From Natrinema thermotolerans DSM 11552 (lineage in GTDB: Archaea > Halobacteriota > Halobacteria > Halobacteriales > Natrialbaceae), in contig AOIR01000042.1 in assembly GCA_000337115.1 (NCBI GenBank), positions 31,852 through 95,851 of the forward strand: a stretch of 64,000 nt of DNA, written 5' to 3'. Both the position numbers and the translations under genes were made by a program. Below are positions 9,453-19,585 of this stretch, piece by piece; position 1 is the first letter of the stretch, and each line of letters opens with the position of its first letter. A model generated the notes under the pieces. It saw only the letters and a list, made by a program, of their open reading frames with translations, did no database searches and had not been told where the DNA came from.

Positions 9453-9594
9453 CCGGTCTGCGGACGGTTTTGTGTGGGCTTGAGGGTAGGGTTCGCGTTA
9501 CTAATGACCGCTCCTCCGCCCTGCAGTGAACGCGTAACACGGGTTTCGAGTGACACCGGCACTTACCAACTATTGAGTGTAACCCGCGACCCGG

Positions 9595-9990
9595 TTACAC
9601 TGACCGCGTGGTCTCCTCGTCAGTGTGGACTACCAACGTGTAGGGGTGGTCGCGGGTCGTGTACTCGATGCGAGACGGGTACGCCGTTACACTGAGCGGT
9701 GTGTCCGTGTCGATGTTGAGCGTGTCAGCTGCTTCCGACGGAATGTTGATGTACAGGGAATCGCCTGCACCGAGGGTTTGGACGCTCCGGTCGGGGTGGT
9801 ACCATGTTAGCTGGTCGCCGTTGGGGTTGTGGAGTTCCACTCGGACGATATCTTCTTTCGTGATACCAACGGCGCGTCCGGCGGGTTTGGGGATGTTGAC
9901 GTAGAGTGACGGGCGGTCGGGCCGGTCGTGTGGGGTGCGTTCGCCGGTGTACACTGCCGGGTTACTAACGTTTGAGGTGTGGGTGCTCAC
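9595..9990 (-). CDS. Tandem SpoVT/AbrB-like regulator
   Basis: A 131-residue minus-strand protein with a GTG start. Two similar beta-strand units follow each other: SLYVNIPKPAGRAVGITKED and SLYINIPSEAADTLNIDTDT, each resembling the AbrB/MazE swapped-hairpin DNA-binding fold. One chain could therefore form the two-unit barrel that AbrB normally makes as a dimer. It is divergent from the structural operon at 10114, so it is a likely regulator of it. Confidence 0.7.
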   Translation of the reverse strand: MSTHTSNVSNPAVYTGERTPHDRPDRPSLYVNIPKPAGRAVGITKEDIVRVELHNPNGDQLTWYHPDRSVQTLGAGDSLYINIPSEAADTLNIDTDTPLSVTAYPSRIEYTTRDHPYTLVVHTDEETTRSV

Positions 9991-10113
9991 GTTGCCGGGT
10001 ATGCCGGTGGTCGGGTTGGGTGCCGGATACGCCGCCCGGTGTTTGTGTCCGTGTTTGTGTTCTTGTTTGTGTTCTGACGCGAGTTAACCGGATCTACGAC
10101 ATACACCCGTCCA
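9991..10113 (+). promoter_or_regulatory. Divergent control region of the structural operon
   Basis: The 123 bp between the AbrB-like gene and the first structural gene include a T/G-rich near-repeat of TGTTTGTG units at about 10037-10072 and no obvious TATA box. A GTTACTAAC motif lies just inside the AbrB-like gene at 9961. The region should hold the operon promoter and regulator sites. Confidence 0.45.
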
Positions 10114-13100
10114 ATGGGTACCCGAAAAGCACCACGTCCCGAGGGAGGGAGTCGCTCTCACTCCCAGAACGGACGCGTACAATCGCTGTACGACTGGCTC
10201 ACCAGCACGTTACCAACACCGAACCGTGCAGCCGCACGGTCGCTGTTCTTCGTCGCGTTGTTACTCGTATCGATGGTCGCACCGTTCGCCGGATTCACCG
10301 GCAGCGCCGCCGCCGCAAGCACCGGTGAAGTCGCTTCAATCGGTGTAGGGAGCTCGTCCGGAGCGTCCTACACACTGTATGATATCGACGGGAACGTCAT
10401 CGAATCGCGTGACAACGTAGGGACCGGTACAACGTTAGGACATGCGACTCAAGTGGACTCGAACACGTTTTACGCAACTTCTGACGCTAACGAACTAATC
10501 GAGATCGACACCAAGACCGGGGATTACACAGTCCACCAATCGCAAATTTCGGGCGGCGGTACTGTAATCGACGGTCCTGCCGGTGTCGCATACGAAGTCG
10601 GTCATAACGGTAACATCAGCAAAATAAACACTGACACTGGCAGTGTTGACTGGACACGCGAACACACCGGTCTCGTAAACACTGGGGTGGATTACTCGGA
10701 GGAAACCGGCACGCTGTACGCCTCGCTCGGGGACAGTACGGTCTACACGATCGACCAATCGAACGGTGACATTTCGGAGTCTTTCGACACTGCTACGGAT
10801 CAAATAACCGGTGGAGAGGTTGTTAACGCGCTCTCTGCATCAGGTGGGTCGTTGTACGTCGGGTCCTCTTCCGGGAACCTGTACGGGTACGATAACCCTG
10901 GCGAAAACGCGTTTGCTGCTGACTTAGCCGCAGGGGACACTCAGGCGGTTACGATGCTGGATTCCGGCGGTGGTGTTGTAGGCGCTACTGTTGGAGAGAC
11001 GTTACACGTATTCGATGAGGATGGTGGGAAAATAACTGAAAAATCCCCGGACTCGTCGGTATCGAGTTACGTGTCCGTGTCCGGTGACGGGCAGCAGATT
11101 TACCGGTCGTCGGGAAGTGGCAGTGAAGTTGCGTACGATTCGACTGGTTCTGAACTGTGGTCTGGTAGTGCGGGGCACTCGTTCGTGGCCAGTGTTGACT
11201 GGTACAAGAGCCTTGACGGTCCCGACGGTGACGTGACCGGAACCGTCGTGAACCAAGACGGAGCCGTCGTCCCGGGTGCATCAGTCGAAGTGTGGAGCGT
11301 GAACAAGACAACGTTCGACTCCACGGACAAGTACGACGAACGAATCCAGGAACTCCGGGACATGGCGGAGAACCCGCTCCCGGACGCATGGAAGAACCAA
11401 GGTGGCACGTCATTCGACGTGTTGCAGAGTTACGAAGGCAGCAGCGGTGTCTACCCGCTCGTGCACCACAAAACCGCTTGGGACCGGTCCACGTCCACTC
11501 CACTCCCAGTTGACGGAGGCGGTGAACTGAGCACACCAGCAGTCCGTGTCGTCCCCGGGGAACCGTACCGCGTCTCGATGTGGGATATCAACAAGGACGA
11601 CGCTGGCGGGTGGACGTTCGACGACCCATACGACCAGCAACTCCCCGGCGCGTCAGCGAGCGGTGAATTCCGCGTTGAACGCCTCTCCGCGTCAGGTGAC
11701 GTTATCGAGTCCTACACCGCAGAAACCTCCCCGACGCACGAGACCAAGCGAGCGATTGGCGGAACCGTGAAGGAACACGAAACGGCGTCTGTCGCGTTCA
11801 AAACCGGCGTGTACCGTATCACTGCGACAGACTCCGGGGCATCGTACTACGTGATATCCGGTGACCCGGACACAGTCGCATCGGCGTTCCGCACACAGTT
11901 AGAGACTGAGGCCGGGCAACTCACCGACCGCGCGGAAACGCTGCAGCAACGCATCGAGAACTCGATGTTCGATCGGGAGGTCGTTCAGGCAGACGCGAAC
12001 GGAGAGTTCAACGTCTCAGTCCCTCCGGCGCACGAGGTTGTGCGGGTGCAGGCGTACTCCGCGACAGGTGACGTCGTGTCTGACCAGCAACTAATCAACA
12101 TGACGTTGGACGACCTTCGGTCGGCGTACGAGACCGCGGATTACAACGGGTCGATTTACCTGCCGGGTGGTATCGTTGAGGCGAACCCGCCAGCGACCGG
12201 CGTGACGGTGCCGGTGCAGGAAGTCCCGAACCCGGCGACAACGCTTGCGAACCTCCCGGACAGGCTGCAGGACATCCGGGACTTCATCGACAGCGAACAC
12301 TTCGAAGACCTGGAATCGTTCTTCGGTGACCCGACAGAGACCGTTGACGACTCAGAACTCGTGGAACGGTACAACGCCACGGTTGTCCGGCTCATCGAAG
12401 GCACAGCGTTAGAGGAACCGTTCAAGAAGCTCGCTGAGTCGCAGGGTGTGACCGGTGAGATCTCACAGGACCTCTCCCGTGCGGAGATGGAGCAGCAAAT
12501 CCAGATCGCGCAGACAGTGATTAACCAGCAGACGAACGGTGAGAACAACAACGACCTGATTCCGAACCCGTTCGCCGGTGACGGCGACGGGTTATCCATC
12601 GAGAAAGGCGAGAACGGCACCGTGACAGTGTCACTGTCCGGTGAGAACCTTAACAACGAGTCAGTCACGTTCACCGTCGCTCAGCCGGACGGGTCCACGG
12701 ACGTCGTTGACCCGGCGAACATCACGGTGGACGAAGGGATGTTGTCTGATGAACTGCAGGCAGACATCCAGTTGAACGAGTCCGCGTTAGCGTCGGAAAT
12801 CGAGATGATCCGAACGACCGGGGACGGTGACGTGATCCGTGAGACACGGGTGGTTCGGAACCCGGCGACTGACGGGACGATGCCGGCCATTGAGTCGATT
12901 AACGTTGACTCTCTCCGCCCCGGAGTCGGGTCGCCCGTGACGGCGTCCGTGACCGGCGGGGACGGGTTCCAGTCGCTCGGGAACGCGACGGTGTACACCC
13001 CGAGCGGGGCAGAGCAGACGCTGACCGTGTCCGACAGCGGTGACGTGTCGTTCACCCCGAATACGGCGGGGACGTACACGCTGCAACTCCCGCTCGAATC

Positions 13101-13752
13101 CACGTCCGGGCACACCGTGACGGAGACGGTCCGTTTCGAAGTGGTGTCTGAGCGGACGGAAATGCCGCCAACGGTCAAGGTGACGTCCGGCCCGTCCGGG
13201 ACGTACGCGATTGCCGCTGACGGTGTAGATTCGGCGACGATATCGGAGGACACGGGCGGGTCGCAGACGGCTGTCACCGCGCGGTTCGATGGTGGTGACG
13301 TGCCGTCTGAGACGCTGCACGTGTACACCGGGGCGGCGGAGTACTCACTGCAGCAGTACACTGTTCGCGTGGCGGATGCGTCCGGGTCGCTCGTACAGGA
13401 ACCTGTTCGCGTGGCGATCCACGCGCTCGGGATGCCGGATGGTGCGCACGTGAAGGCGAACGGTGCACCGGTGACGTTCGGAGCGGCGAACGGTGCGGGT
13501 GAGGTGACGCGCGAAGGCGCTGGGACGGTTATCAAGACGGTGACGTCTGACGGGTCGGCGCAGGTGAACGTGAACGGGGATCCTGGCTGGTTGGAGCAAC
13601 TGTGGTGGGGGATTCAGACGAACCTGCCGGACATCCCGAATCCGTTCGGGTTCATCCAACCGGTGACTGGCACGCTCACCGTTCTCGCTGAGACGCCCGT
13701 GACGGCGTTCTCAGCGGATGCCGGTGTCACGGGGGTGATGGGCCATGCGTAA
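10114..13752 (+). CDS. Large secreted multidomain surface protein
   Basis: A 1212-residue protein with a cytoplasmic tail and a Sec-type signal (LFFVALLLVSMVAPFAGF, about residues 48-65). It continues into a beta-propeller of PQQ/YncE-like repeats (IEIDTKTGDY, KINTDTGSVDWT; residues 80-365), a carboxypeptidase regulatory-like Ig domain (GTVVNQDGAVVPGASVEV, about 376), a helical region and several Ig-like segments. There is no C-terminal membrane anchor; instead it ends with an aromatic stretch (WLEQLWWGIQTNLPDIPNPF). It heads the operon and overlaps the subtilase gene by 8 bp. Adhesin, spike or surface receptor role is inferred. Confidence 0.75.
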   Translation: MGTRKAPRPEGGSRSHSQNGRVQSLYDWLTSTLPTPNRAAARSLFFVALLLVSMVAPFAGFTGSAAAASTGEVASIGVGSSSGASYTLYDIDGNVIESRDNVGTGTTLGHATQVDSNTFYATSDANELIEIDTKTGDYTVHQSQISGGGTVIDGPAGVAYEVGHNGNISKINTDTGSVDWTREHTGLVNTGVDYSEETGTLYASLGDSTVYTIDQSNGDISESFDTATDQITGGEVVNALSASGGSLYVGSSSGNLYGYDNPGENAFAADLAAGDTQAVTMLDSGGGVVGATVGETLHVFDEDGGKITEKSPDSSVSSYVSVSGDGQQIYRSSGSGSEVAYDSTGSELWSGSAGHSFVASVDWYKSLDGPDGDVTGTVVNQDGAVVPGASVEVWSVNKTTFDSTDKYDERIQELRDMAENPLPDAWKNQGGTSFDVLQSYEGSSGVYPLVHHKTAWDRSTSTPLPVDGGGELSTPAVRVVPGEPYRVSMWDINKDDAGGWTFDDPYDQQLPGASASGEFRVERLSASGDVIESYTAETSPTHETKRAIGGTVKEHETASVAFKTGVYRITATDSGASYYVISGDPDTVASAFRTQLETEAGQLTDRAETLQQRIENSMFDREVVQADANGEFNVSVPPAHEVVRVQAYSATGDVVSDQQLINMTLDDLRSAYETADYNGSIYLPGGIVEANPPATGVTVPVQEVPNPATTLANLPDRLQDIRDFIDSEHFEDLESFFGDPTETVDDSELVERYNATVVRLIEGTALEEPFKKLAESQGVTGEISQDLSRAEMEQQIQIAQTVINQQTNGENNNDLIPNPFAGDGDGLSIEKGENGTVTVSLSGENLNNESVTFTVAQPDGSTDVVDPANITVDEGMLSDELQADIQLNESALASEIEMIRTTGDGDVIRETRVVRNPATDGTMPAIESINVDSLRPGVGSPVTASVTGGDGFQSLGNATVYTPSGAEQTLTVSDSGDVSFTPNTAGTYTLQLPLESTSGHTVTETVRFEVVSERTEMPPTVKVTSGPSGTYAIAADGVDSATISEDTGGSQTAVTARFDGGDVPSETLHVYTGAAEYSLQQYTVRVADASGSLVQEPVRVAIHALGMPDGAHVKANGAPVTFGAANGAGEVTREGAGTVIKTVTSDGSAQVNVNGDPGWLEQLWWGIQTNLPDIPNPFGFIQPVTGTLTVLAETPVTAFSADAGVTGVMGHA

Positions 13753-15427
13753 GGACGAACCGGCACAGCGACCAGCAGACGCCCGAGACGACGACGTGAG
13801 TAGTGACGGGGGCGGTGACGGTGACGGGGGGTCGCGTGACACGCCGCACAGCGACGTCTCACGCCGCGCATTCCTCAAAGGCACTGGTGTCGTCGCGGGG
13901 ACCGCAGTCACTGCTACGACGCCTGCTGCCGCGGACATGCCGTGGGACTCCACGCCCGCCGCGGTCAGCGCGTACGTCACGCACTCGACCGGGTGGCTCG
14001 GTGACGTGACCTTCCCGTCCGGCGCGGTGAAGCAGCACGAGACAGGTGACGTGGAGTGGATCATCGAGTACAACGGTACAACGTACGGTGATTGGCTGGG
14101 TGACTGGGTGTCCGCAGCGAGTAACCGCGTGGAACTCCGGCATAACACGGCGGAGAAACGGTTACTAATCGCTGCCCCGACCGGCGCGGTCGTCCCCACC
14201 AGCACGTTCGACCTCGGTGTGCTCGGCGGCGGAGACACGCTCGCGGAACGGTCCGGGATTGACCTCGTCGCTCCGAACCGGGTGCTTACCAACACGACAC
14301 CGCTCACCGAATCCGACTTGATATCCCCGGGCGCGTGGGAATCACCCGGGACGGACATCGAGAATACCATCATCGGGGCACTCCCTTCGTCCGGTGCGCG
14401 ATTCAACGGTGAGGCAGGGCCGTACGACTTGCAGACCGCCGTTACACGGACACGAGCGGACGAAACCGGGGAGTCCGGCGGTGGTGTCACGGTCGGTATC
14501 GTAGACACTGGACTCAACTACAACCAGGACCTGTACGGTGACCGCGTCACCGCCGCGAAGAACACGATCTCCGGTGAGGAAATCGACCCGGCTGCAGGGG
14601 ATTACGCTGCCGTCGTAGACGGGAACGGGCACGGGTCCTGGTGCGCGACGGCAGCCGCCGGGAATGGGGACGCTACCAACGGGACTGGTGCCGCAGTGTC
14701 TGCGACGCTGGTACCGGTGAAAGCCCTCGCAGACGACGGAAGCGGTGCGACAACGGACATCGTGGAAGGTATCGAGTACTGCGCAGCGCAAGGGTGCGAC
14801 GTAATCAACCTCTCACTGGGCGCGCCGGTCACGTCCGACCCAGTCGTCAACGCCGTTGAGAAAGCGCTTGAGAACGGTGTCACGGCGGTCGTAACGGCTG
14901 CTGGGAACGCCCGCATGACCACTCACTACATGGGGAGTCCAGCGTCCGCTGACCCGACAATCCCAGTTGCTTCAATCGACTCGGAACCCGCGGCAGAGTC
15001 ACTGTCAGCGTACTACTCGTCCACGGGCCCGAACCCGCAGACTGGGGAATCGATGGGCGTGGCGGCCGGCGGGCACCGTGTCACTGCGACCGTTGCCGAC
15101 ACGGACGGTACACTGAACGAGAACACGTTGTCCGGGACGTCGATGGCCGCGCCGATCGTGTCCGGGGTCGTCGCTCAGATGCTCGCAGCTGACTCGTCGC
15201 TCATCGGGGCCGCGGAAACCGTGCGAGAACGGTTGCGAGCGGCGGCGGAACCGCTGCCGAAATGCGGTGTCACGGAGGTTGGTGCGGGGCGTGTGGATGC
15301 CGTTCGAGCGGTGAACGGGACGGCGTCGGAGTCCACGCAGAAAGCCGCGCGGGCGTCTGAGGCGCAGACCCGCGACGCTCTGAACAAGAACCTGATTGAG
15401 ACGAACTGGTTGACTGGGTGGCTGTAA
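13745..15427 (+). CDS. Tat-secreted subtilisin-like protease (S8)
   Basis: A 560-residue subtilase with Tat motif SRRAFLKG (about residues 38-45), so exported folded. The catalytic triad is Asp in GIVDTGLN (about 254), His in GNGHGSW (about 295) and Ser in GTSMAAP (about 465); the oxyanion Asn is in AAGNARM (about 387). About 230 residues precede the catalytic domain and may be a propeptide or binding domain. Placed inside the structural operon, it could process the secreted proteins or host S-layer. Start overlaps the previous gene by 8 bp. Confidence 0.9.
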   Translation: MRKDEPAQRPADARDDDVSSDGGGDGDGGSRDTPHSDVSRRAFLKGTGVVAGTAVTATTPAAADMPWDSTPAAVSAYVTHSTGWLGDVTFPSGAVKQHETGDVEWIIEYNGTTYGDWLGDWVSAASNRVELRHNTAEKRLLIAAPTGAVVPTSTFDLGVLGGGDTLAERSGIDLVAPNRVLTNTTPLTESDLISPGAWESPGTDIENTIIGALPSSGARFNGEAGPYDLQTAVTRTRADETGESGGGVTVGIVDTGLNYNQDLYGDRVTAAKNTISGEEIDPAAGDYAAVVDGNGHGSWCATAAAGNGDATNGTGAAVSATLVPVKALADDGSGATTDIVEGIEYCAAQGCDVINLSLGAPVTSDPVVNAVEKALENGVTAVVTAAGNARMTTHYMGSPASADPTIPVASIDSEPAAESLSAYYSSTGPNPQTGESMGVAAGGHRVTATVADTDGTLNENTLSGTSMAAPIVSGVVAQMLAADSSLIGAAETVRERLRAAAEPLPKCGVTEVGAGRVDAVRAVNGTASESTQKAARASEAQTRDALNKNLIETNWLTGWL

Positions 15428-16245
15428 TGCCGGGTGACACGCCGCGTGACGGGGATTCGGAGTGTAACGGGTCGCGTAGCGGTGTGTCTCGTCGGGAGTT
15501 CCTTCGAACGTCGGGCGTGGCAGCGGCGACCGTTGTCGGCGGGACGAGTACCGCATCGGCGGCTACCAACGACGGCACGGAAGCGTACTGGGACGCCCAG
15601 CCGGAACACGTCACAGTTAGCTTTGACCGCGCAGCGATTGAGGCTTACCAACCACGGTTACTGTGGGACCGGTACGACGTCGCAGACCCGATTTCGTACA
15701 CCGCGTTGTACGCTGAATCGCCGGAATGGGACACGGACGTCGTCGCCGGGTTCCACGAGTACGCACAACAGGAAGGTGCGACTGCGCAGGACTCGCACGC
15801 TGGCGACCACGAACCCTCGTACGTCTTCATCAATTCGGACACCGGGGACGTGCAGCGCGTCGTCTACAGCGGGTATCACTGGTTCCAAGCGTCCGTGACA
15901 CGCGACCAAATCCGACTCGTCCAGAACGACGCGGGCGGCGAGAATCCAGTGTTACGGCGTGTTCCGCCGTGGAATCACCACTTACCAACCGCGTCGGGAA
16001 TCGACCGGACCGGACGCGCGTTCCCCGTCGAATCCATGCTCGATTCGCTGGACGCGTGGCTGGTGAACGGGATGTCCGGGAGCCTCCGCGTTGACCAGCC
16101 GCTCAACCCGTGGAAGATGCTGAACGCGCACGACTGGTGGCAAGACGACGCCATGTCCACCATCGAGATCTGGATGCAGCAACTGTACGTCCAATTCGGA
16201 TTCGGGAACGTCCCGAATCCCGGCGAGACGGGGTGGTCAGAATGA
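15427..16245 (+). CDS. Tat-secreted protein of unknown function
   Basis: A 272-residue protein with Tat motif SRREFLRT (about residues 22-29) followed by an Ala-rich h-region and no lipobox. The mature part is rich in Trp and Tyr and ends with an amphipathic IWMQQLYVQFGFGNVPNP segment recalling the tails of the neighbouring secreted proteins. Its ATG overlaps the subtilase stop (TAATG), suggesting coupled translation and perhaps a substrate or partner of the protease. Confidence 0.7.
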   Translation: MPGDTPRDGDSECNGSRSGVSRREFLRTSGVAAATVVGGTSTASAATNDGTEAYWDAQPEHVTVSFDRAAIEAYQPRLLWDRYDVADPISYTALYAESPEWDTDVVAGFHEYAQQEGATAQDSHAGDHEPSYVFINSDTGDVQRVVYSGYHWFQASVTRDQIRLVQNDAGGENPVLRRVPPWNHHLPTASGIDRTGRAFPVESMLDSLDAWLVNGMSGSLRVDQPLNPWKMLNAHDWWQDDAMSTIEIWMQQLYVQFGFGNVPNPGETGWSE

Positions 16246-16272
16246 CACGACTCACACGCCCCGTTACACCGG

Positions 16273-16309
16273 CGTATCTGTCACCTACCCCTCCCGGCGG
16301 GTTACACTC
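16273..16309 (+). promoter_or_regulatory. Element-type promoter copy (variant)
   Basis: CGTATCTGTCACC is followed 27 bp after TATCT by TTACACTC, a variant of TTACYAAY. The next start (16412) is unusually far, 137 bp away, leaving a long leader. Confidence 0.5.
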
Positions 16310-16411
16310 ACCGTACAGGTTCAGCGGGATCCCGCCCCCTTCACCACAGGGGTCGCACGGCGGGGGAACAGGCAGTGAAACACGCGGAAACCAGCAGTAA
16401 CCAACACACAA

Positions 16412-17398
16412 ATGCAATTCAACCTCAGCAAGGCCACGTCGCTGTTCGTCGCCGCACTCCTCGTTATGAGTGTGTTCGCCGGCAGCGCCGCGGCCTGGTC
16501 GGCCGGGAGCGACGTTACAAGTTCAACGTCGCAAATCCAGGTCGATTTCGACGGTAACGGGAGTATCAACGTAGCAATCAACGACACAGAAGCCAGCAGC
16601 CCAGAAGACGTCGGGGTGCGTATCCACGGGTACGGGCAGATGCAGGACGCCACGTTCACCGGGATTGACGTGTACTCTGACGACGGCGCAACGCACGACA
16701 GCACCGCCGGTGAGTACGAGTGGGATATCAACCACACCGAACTCGCCGACGCACCAGGTAACAACGGGATGTACGGCGTTATCGTTGAGGTCGTGAACCT
16801 GAACGACAACACCACTCTGTACAGTCAATCTGTCGCTCTCTCGGACGCTGACAGCGGTGTCAGTAACGCGTACGTCGGTGACGTCGGTGCGCCGTCCGGG
16901 TTCGACGCCGCGAAGGCCCCGCTCGTCGCTGACAGTGTCAGCATCGAGAGTAAGAGCGACGGTGGGGTCCTCGGACTCGGTCTGTTCGGCGCATCGAACA
17001 CGACCACCCTGGACTCGCAAGGCTACAGCACCATCAACGGGACGGACTCAGTGCTTAACCTGCAGCTGACCGGTGACGCCGCGGACGCCATGAGCACCGC
17101 CGCGTCCGGCACGTCGGAAGGCGATCTCGTCCCTGCGACGATGATGGTTAACAACCAGCCTGTGCTCGTGTACAACAGCGAAGCACCGTCCGCCATGGAC
17201 AACCACACCGTCGCCACGTACGACGAAGCGACCGACACCGTGTCGGTCGAATTCGGCGAGGAACACGCTGACGTGTCCACCGTCACGTACGACATTTCGA
17301 CGGTGAACGGCGGGTTCGGATTCGGGACGCTCTCGGATGAGCTCGGTATCTGGTCCGCGTTCAGTAACGCGCTCCCGGATATCTCCCTCCCCTTCTAA
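16412..17398 (+). CDS. Secreted structural protein, unknown fold
   Basis: A 328-residue protein with a clear Sec signal (LFVAALLVMSVFAGSAAA, residues 11-28). The mature chain is acidic and beta-rich with little helix until the C-terminus, where an amphipathic segment (ELGIWSAFSNALPDISLPF) resembles the tail of the 1212-aa protein (LPDIPNPF). No known domain recognised. It has its own upstream element-type promoter copy, so it may be made in larger amount, as expected for a major particle or surface protein. Confidence 0.65.
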   Translation: MQFNLSKATSLFVAALLVMSVFAGSAAAWSAGSDVTSSTSQIQVDFDGNGSINVAINDTEASSPEDVGVRIHGYGQMQDATFTGIDVYSDDGATHDSTAGEYEWDINHTELADAPGNNGMYGVIVEVVNLNDNTTLYSQSVALSDADSGVSNAYVGDVGAPSGFDAAKAPLVADSVSIESKSDGGVLGLGLFGASNTTTLDSQGYSTINGTDSVLNLQLTGDAADAMSTAASGTSEGDLVPATMMVNNQPVLVYNSEAPSAMDNHTVATYDEATDTVSVEFGEEHADVSTVTYDISTVNGGFGFGTLSDELGIWSAFSNALPDISLPF

Positions 17399-17544
17399 CG
17401 AAGGGTAACACGACTCTCCACGCATATTTCGAGTTTCCACGAAACCAGTGACTCAGTAAAAACTGCACCGGGCGACCCGGCACGACAGAACCGCTTGATA
17501 AGGAACACACGACACTGAACACGCGAATACACGACACACAACAC

Positions 17545-18255
17545 ATGACATTACGAATGGAATCCCCGCGCTTGGTCGCGGTTGGCGTCGCACTCCTCCT
17601 CGTCTCCGCGGGGCTGTTCGGAGTGGCGACGACCCCGGTCGCGGCCGATCATCAGGAAGGCGGGATTACGGACGGTCTGATTACCAGCGAGTCGGATAAC
17701 TCGTCGGACGGGTGGCTGCCCGGCTGGGTGCCGGATGCCCCGTCGATGGATGTAACGCAAGCGGCCGCGTCCGGGTGGATGGACCGTGTTACGCACTCTA
17801 CCACGAGTTTTCTCGGGTTAGGGGGGTCCGGCCCGTCTGCTGAGGAAGTGGCTACCAACGTCGCAGACGAGTACAACAACAACTCTGCAGCGTACGAGTC
17901 CTGGGCGGACGAGCACGCAGGCGTGTACGCCGGGCACGACACCGTTGAAATCACGTTCAAAACGGGCGGTGACACCGCGACGCGGTACTTGACCGCGGAT
18001 ATCGTCACGGAGAACGGGTCGGAAACGTATGCGAACTCGTCAGTCGTCAAGTCCATCCCGGACGACCGGACTGTTGACGAAACCGTCACGGTGAGCGGGT
18101 TAGCGGCCGAGAACGCCGCGTCAGAACTCGAAACGCTGCGCACGGAGTACATCGAGACTGGTGAAACGATCCAGCGGAACGACGCGACGGTCGTGAAGAT
18201 GTGGGCAACGTACAGCGGTGACATCGAAGCGTCCATCCTGGGAGGTGACCTGTAA
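17545..18255 (+). CDS. Secreted protein with signal peptide
   Basis: A 236-residue protein with a Sec signal (LVAVGVALLLVSAGLFGV), then a low-complexity linker, a Trp/Gly-rich amphipathic piece (about residues 50-95) and a folded acidic domain (about 98-230). It stops in TAATG with the next membrane-protein gene, so the two are probably translated together and may interact. Function unknown. Confidence 0.65.
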   Translation: MTLRMESPRLVAVGVALLLVSAGLFGVATTPVAADHQEGGITDGLITSESDNSSDGWLPGWVPDAPSMDVTQAAASGWMDRVTHSTTSFLGLGGSGPSAEEVATNVADEYNNNSAAYESWADEHAGVYAGHDTVEITFKTGGDTATRYLTADIVTENGSETYANSSVVKSIPDDRTVDETVTVSGLAAENAASELETLRTEYIETGETIQRNDATVVKMWATYSGDIEASILGGDL

Positions 18256-18692
18256 TGCGACAGGCACTCGCAGCAGCGTGGGATGCGTGTACGCGCGGTG
18301 CAGCGGGTGCAGCGCGTCTCTCAGTTAAAGCGGTGACGTGGCCGGTCGGGCAGGCCCGCGGATTCGCTACGAACGTGTGGGGGTTGGTCGGTGACCGTGA
18401 GCGAATCTTACCAACACCGGTCCAGCAGACGTGGCAGCAAATCAAAGGCGCGCTCCCGGAAGCCCTCGGGTTCAAAGGGGACGCGCAGGACCAAATCGTC
18501 GCGTCTGTCCTCCTCGCAGTGTTAGCGTACGCATCCAGTGTCGTGACCGCCGGGCTCACGATCGCACTCGGTGTCCTGTTCACCATCACCGCGCTCATCG
18601 GTGTACTCCGGATGATTCCAGCGGTCGGCGACCGGTTCACAGACGCCCGAAGAAACGGGGGTGATCGGTCGTGGGACGTCCGACGACGGTAA
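18255..18692 (+). CDS. Small membrane protein
   Basis: A 145-residue basic protein. An amphipathic first half is followed by a long hydrophobic stretch (residues about 78-118, SVLLAVLAYASSVVTAG onward) enough for two membrane helices, and a basic tail. It overlaps its neighbours on both sides (1 bp and 22 bp). Likely membrane component of the same assembly as the secreted proteins. Confidence 0.65.
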   Translation: MRQALAAAWDACTRGAAGAARLSVKAVTWPVGQARGFATNVWGLVGDRERILPTPVQQTWQQIKGALPEALGFKGDAQDQIVASVLLAVLAYASSVVTAGLTIALGVLFTITALIGVLRMIPAVGDRFTDARRNGGDRSWDVRRR

Positions 18693-19585
18693 TCCTCACG
18701 TTCGCTGTCGTGCTCGCCAGCATCGCCGGTGTCGTGTTACTAACACCGGCAGCAGCCGGTGCCAGTAGTGACTGTGTCACCGTGACACACGACCTCCGGT
18801 CCGGAGAGTACGCTACGCACTTCAACGACACGGGCTCAGTCGTGTCGTCGCAGGATAACACGGACGTAACGATAACAGACGCGACAGGGTTCGTCCGCAT
18901 TGAATCCGTGAACAACAACGGGTACTGCACGAACCTGATTGTGGACATCCCATCGAGCATGGTGAGCGTGTCCGAATTAGGTGACGTGGACGCCGAAGCC
19001 GGCGCTGACGTGACCGCGCAGTGGACCGCGCAGCAAGACCTCTCGACTGGTGAGCACTACACCAGAGTCATAATCGACCTCCCGGCAGGCGCGGAGACAA
19101 CGCACGCACCATCAGACGCTCGTATCATCAGTTTAGCATGGACAGACTCGGCGAAGGACACCGCGAACAGTATCCAAGACCGCGTCACGTCCTGGTTTGA
19201 CGACGGTTTAGAACAGAATCAGTACACCGTCACCGCGCCAGGGAACGGGTCTGACAGAGTCACCGTATCTCTCACTGACCCCAATGGGTCCCGTACAGTC
19301 CAATCGTGGCACGCCATGTACAGGACTAACGAAACCGGGTGGTCGCCGGTCGGCACGGACGCAGACGCTCCAGTGTACTACACGGAATCCGGTGACTCGG
19401 TAGAGTTCGCGTTCAACGACCCGGCCGCAGAAGTCCGGTTCACAGCGAACCCGGACGCGCTCGATCAAGTCCAGTACCGCATCGACTCGTACGTCAGTGG
19501 GTGGCAGGAAATCGCTGACGCGTTCGGCGGGCTACCGTTCGCGTCAGTGAAAACCGGCGCAATATCCGGGGTGTTACCCGTATGA
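18671..19585 (+). CDS. Secreted beta-rich protein
   Basis: A 304-residue protein starting at GTG 18671, with a Sec signal (FAVVLASIAGVVLLTPAAAGA). The mature domain has two early cysteines (DCVTV and GYCTN) that could form a disulfide, an acidic beta-rich body with NGS sequons, and a hydrophobic C-terminus. No family recognised. The 22-bp overlap with the previous gene supports the GTG start. Confidence 0.65.
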   Translation: MGRPTTVILTFAVVLASIAGVVLLTPAAAGASSDCVTVTHDLRSGEYATHFNDTGSVVSSQDNTDVTITDATGFVRIESVNNNGYCTNLIVDIPSSMVSVSELGDVDAEAGADVTAQWTAQQDLSTGEHYTRVIIDLPAGAETTHAPSDARIISLAWTDSAKDTANSIQDRVTSWFDDGLEQNQYTVTAPGNGSDRVTVSLTDPNGSRTVQSWHAMYRTNETGWSPVGTDADAPVYYTESGDSVEFAFNDPAAEVRFTANPDALDQVQYRIDSYVSGWQEIADAFGGLPFASVKTGAISGVLPV

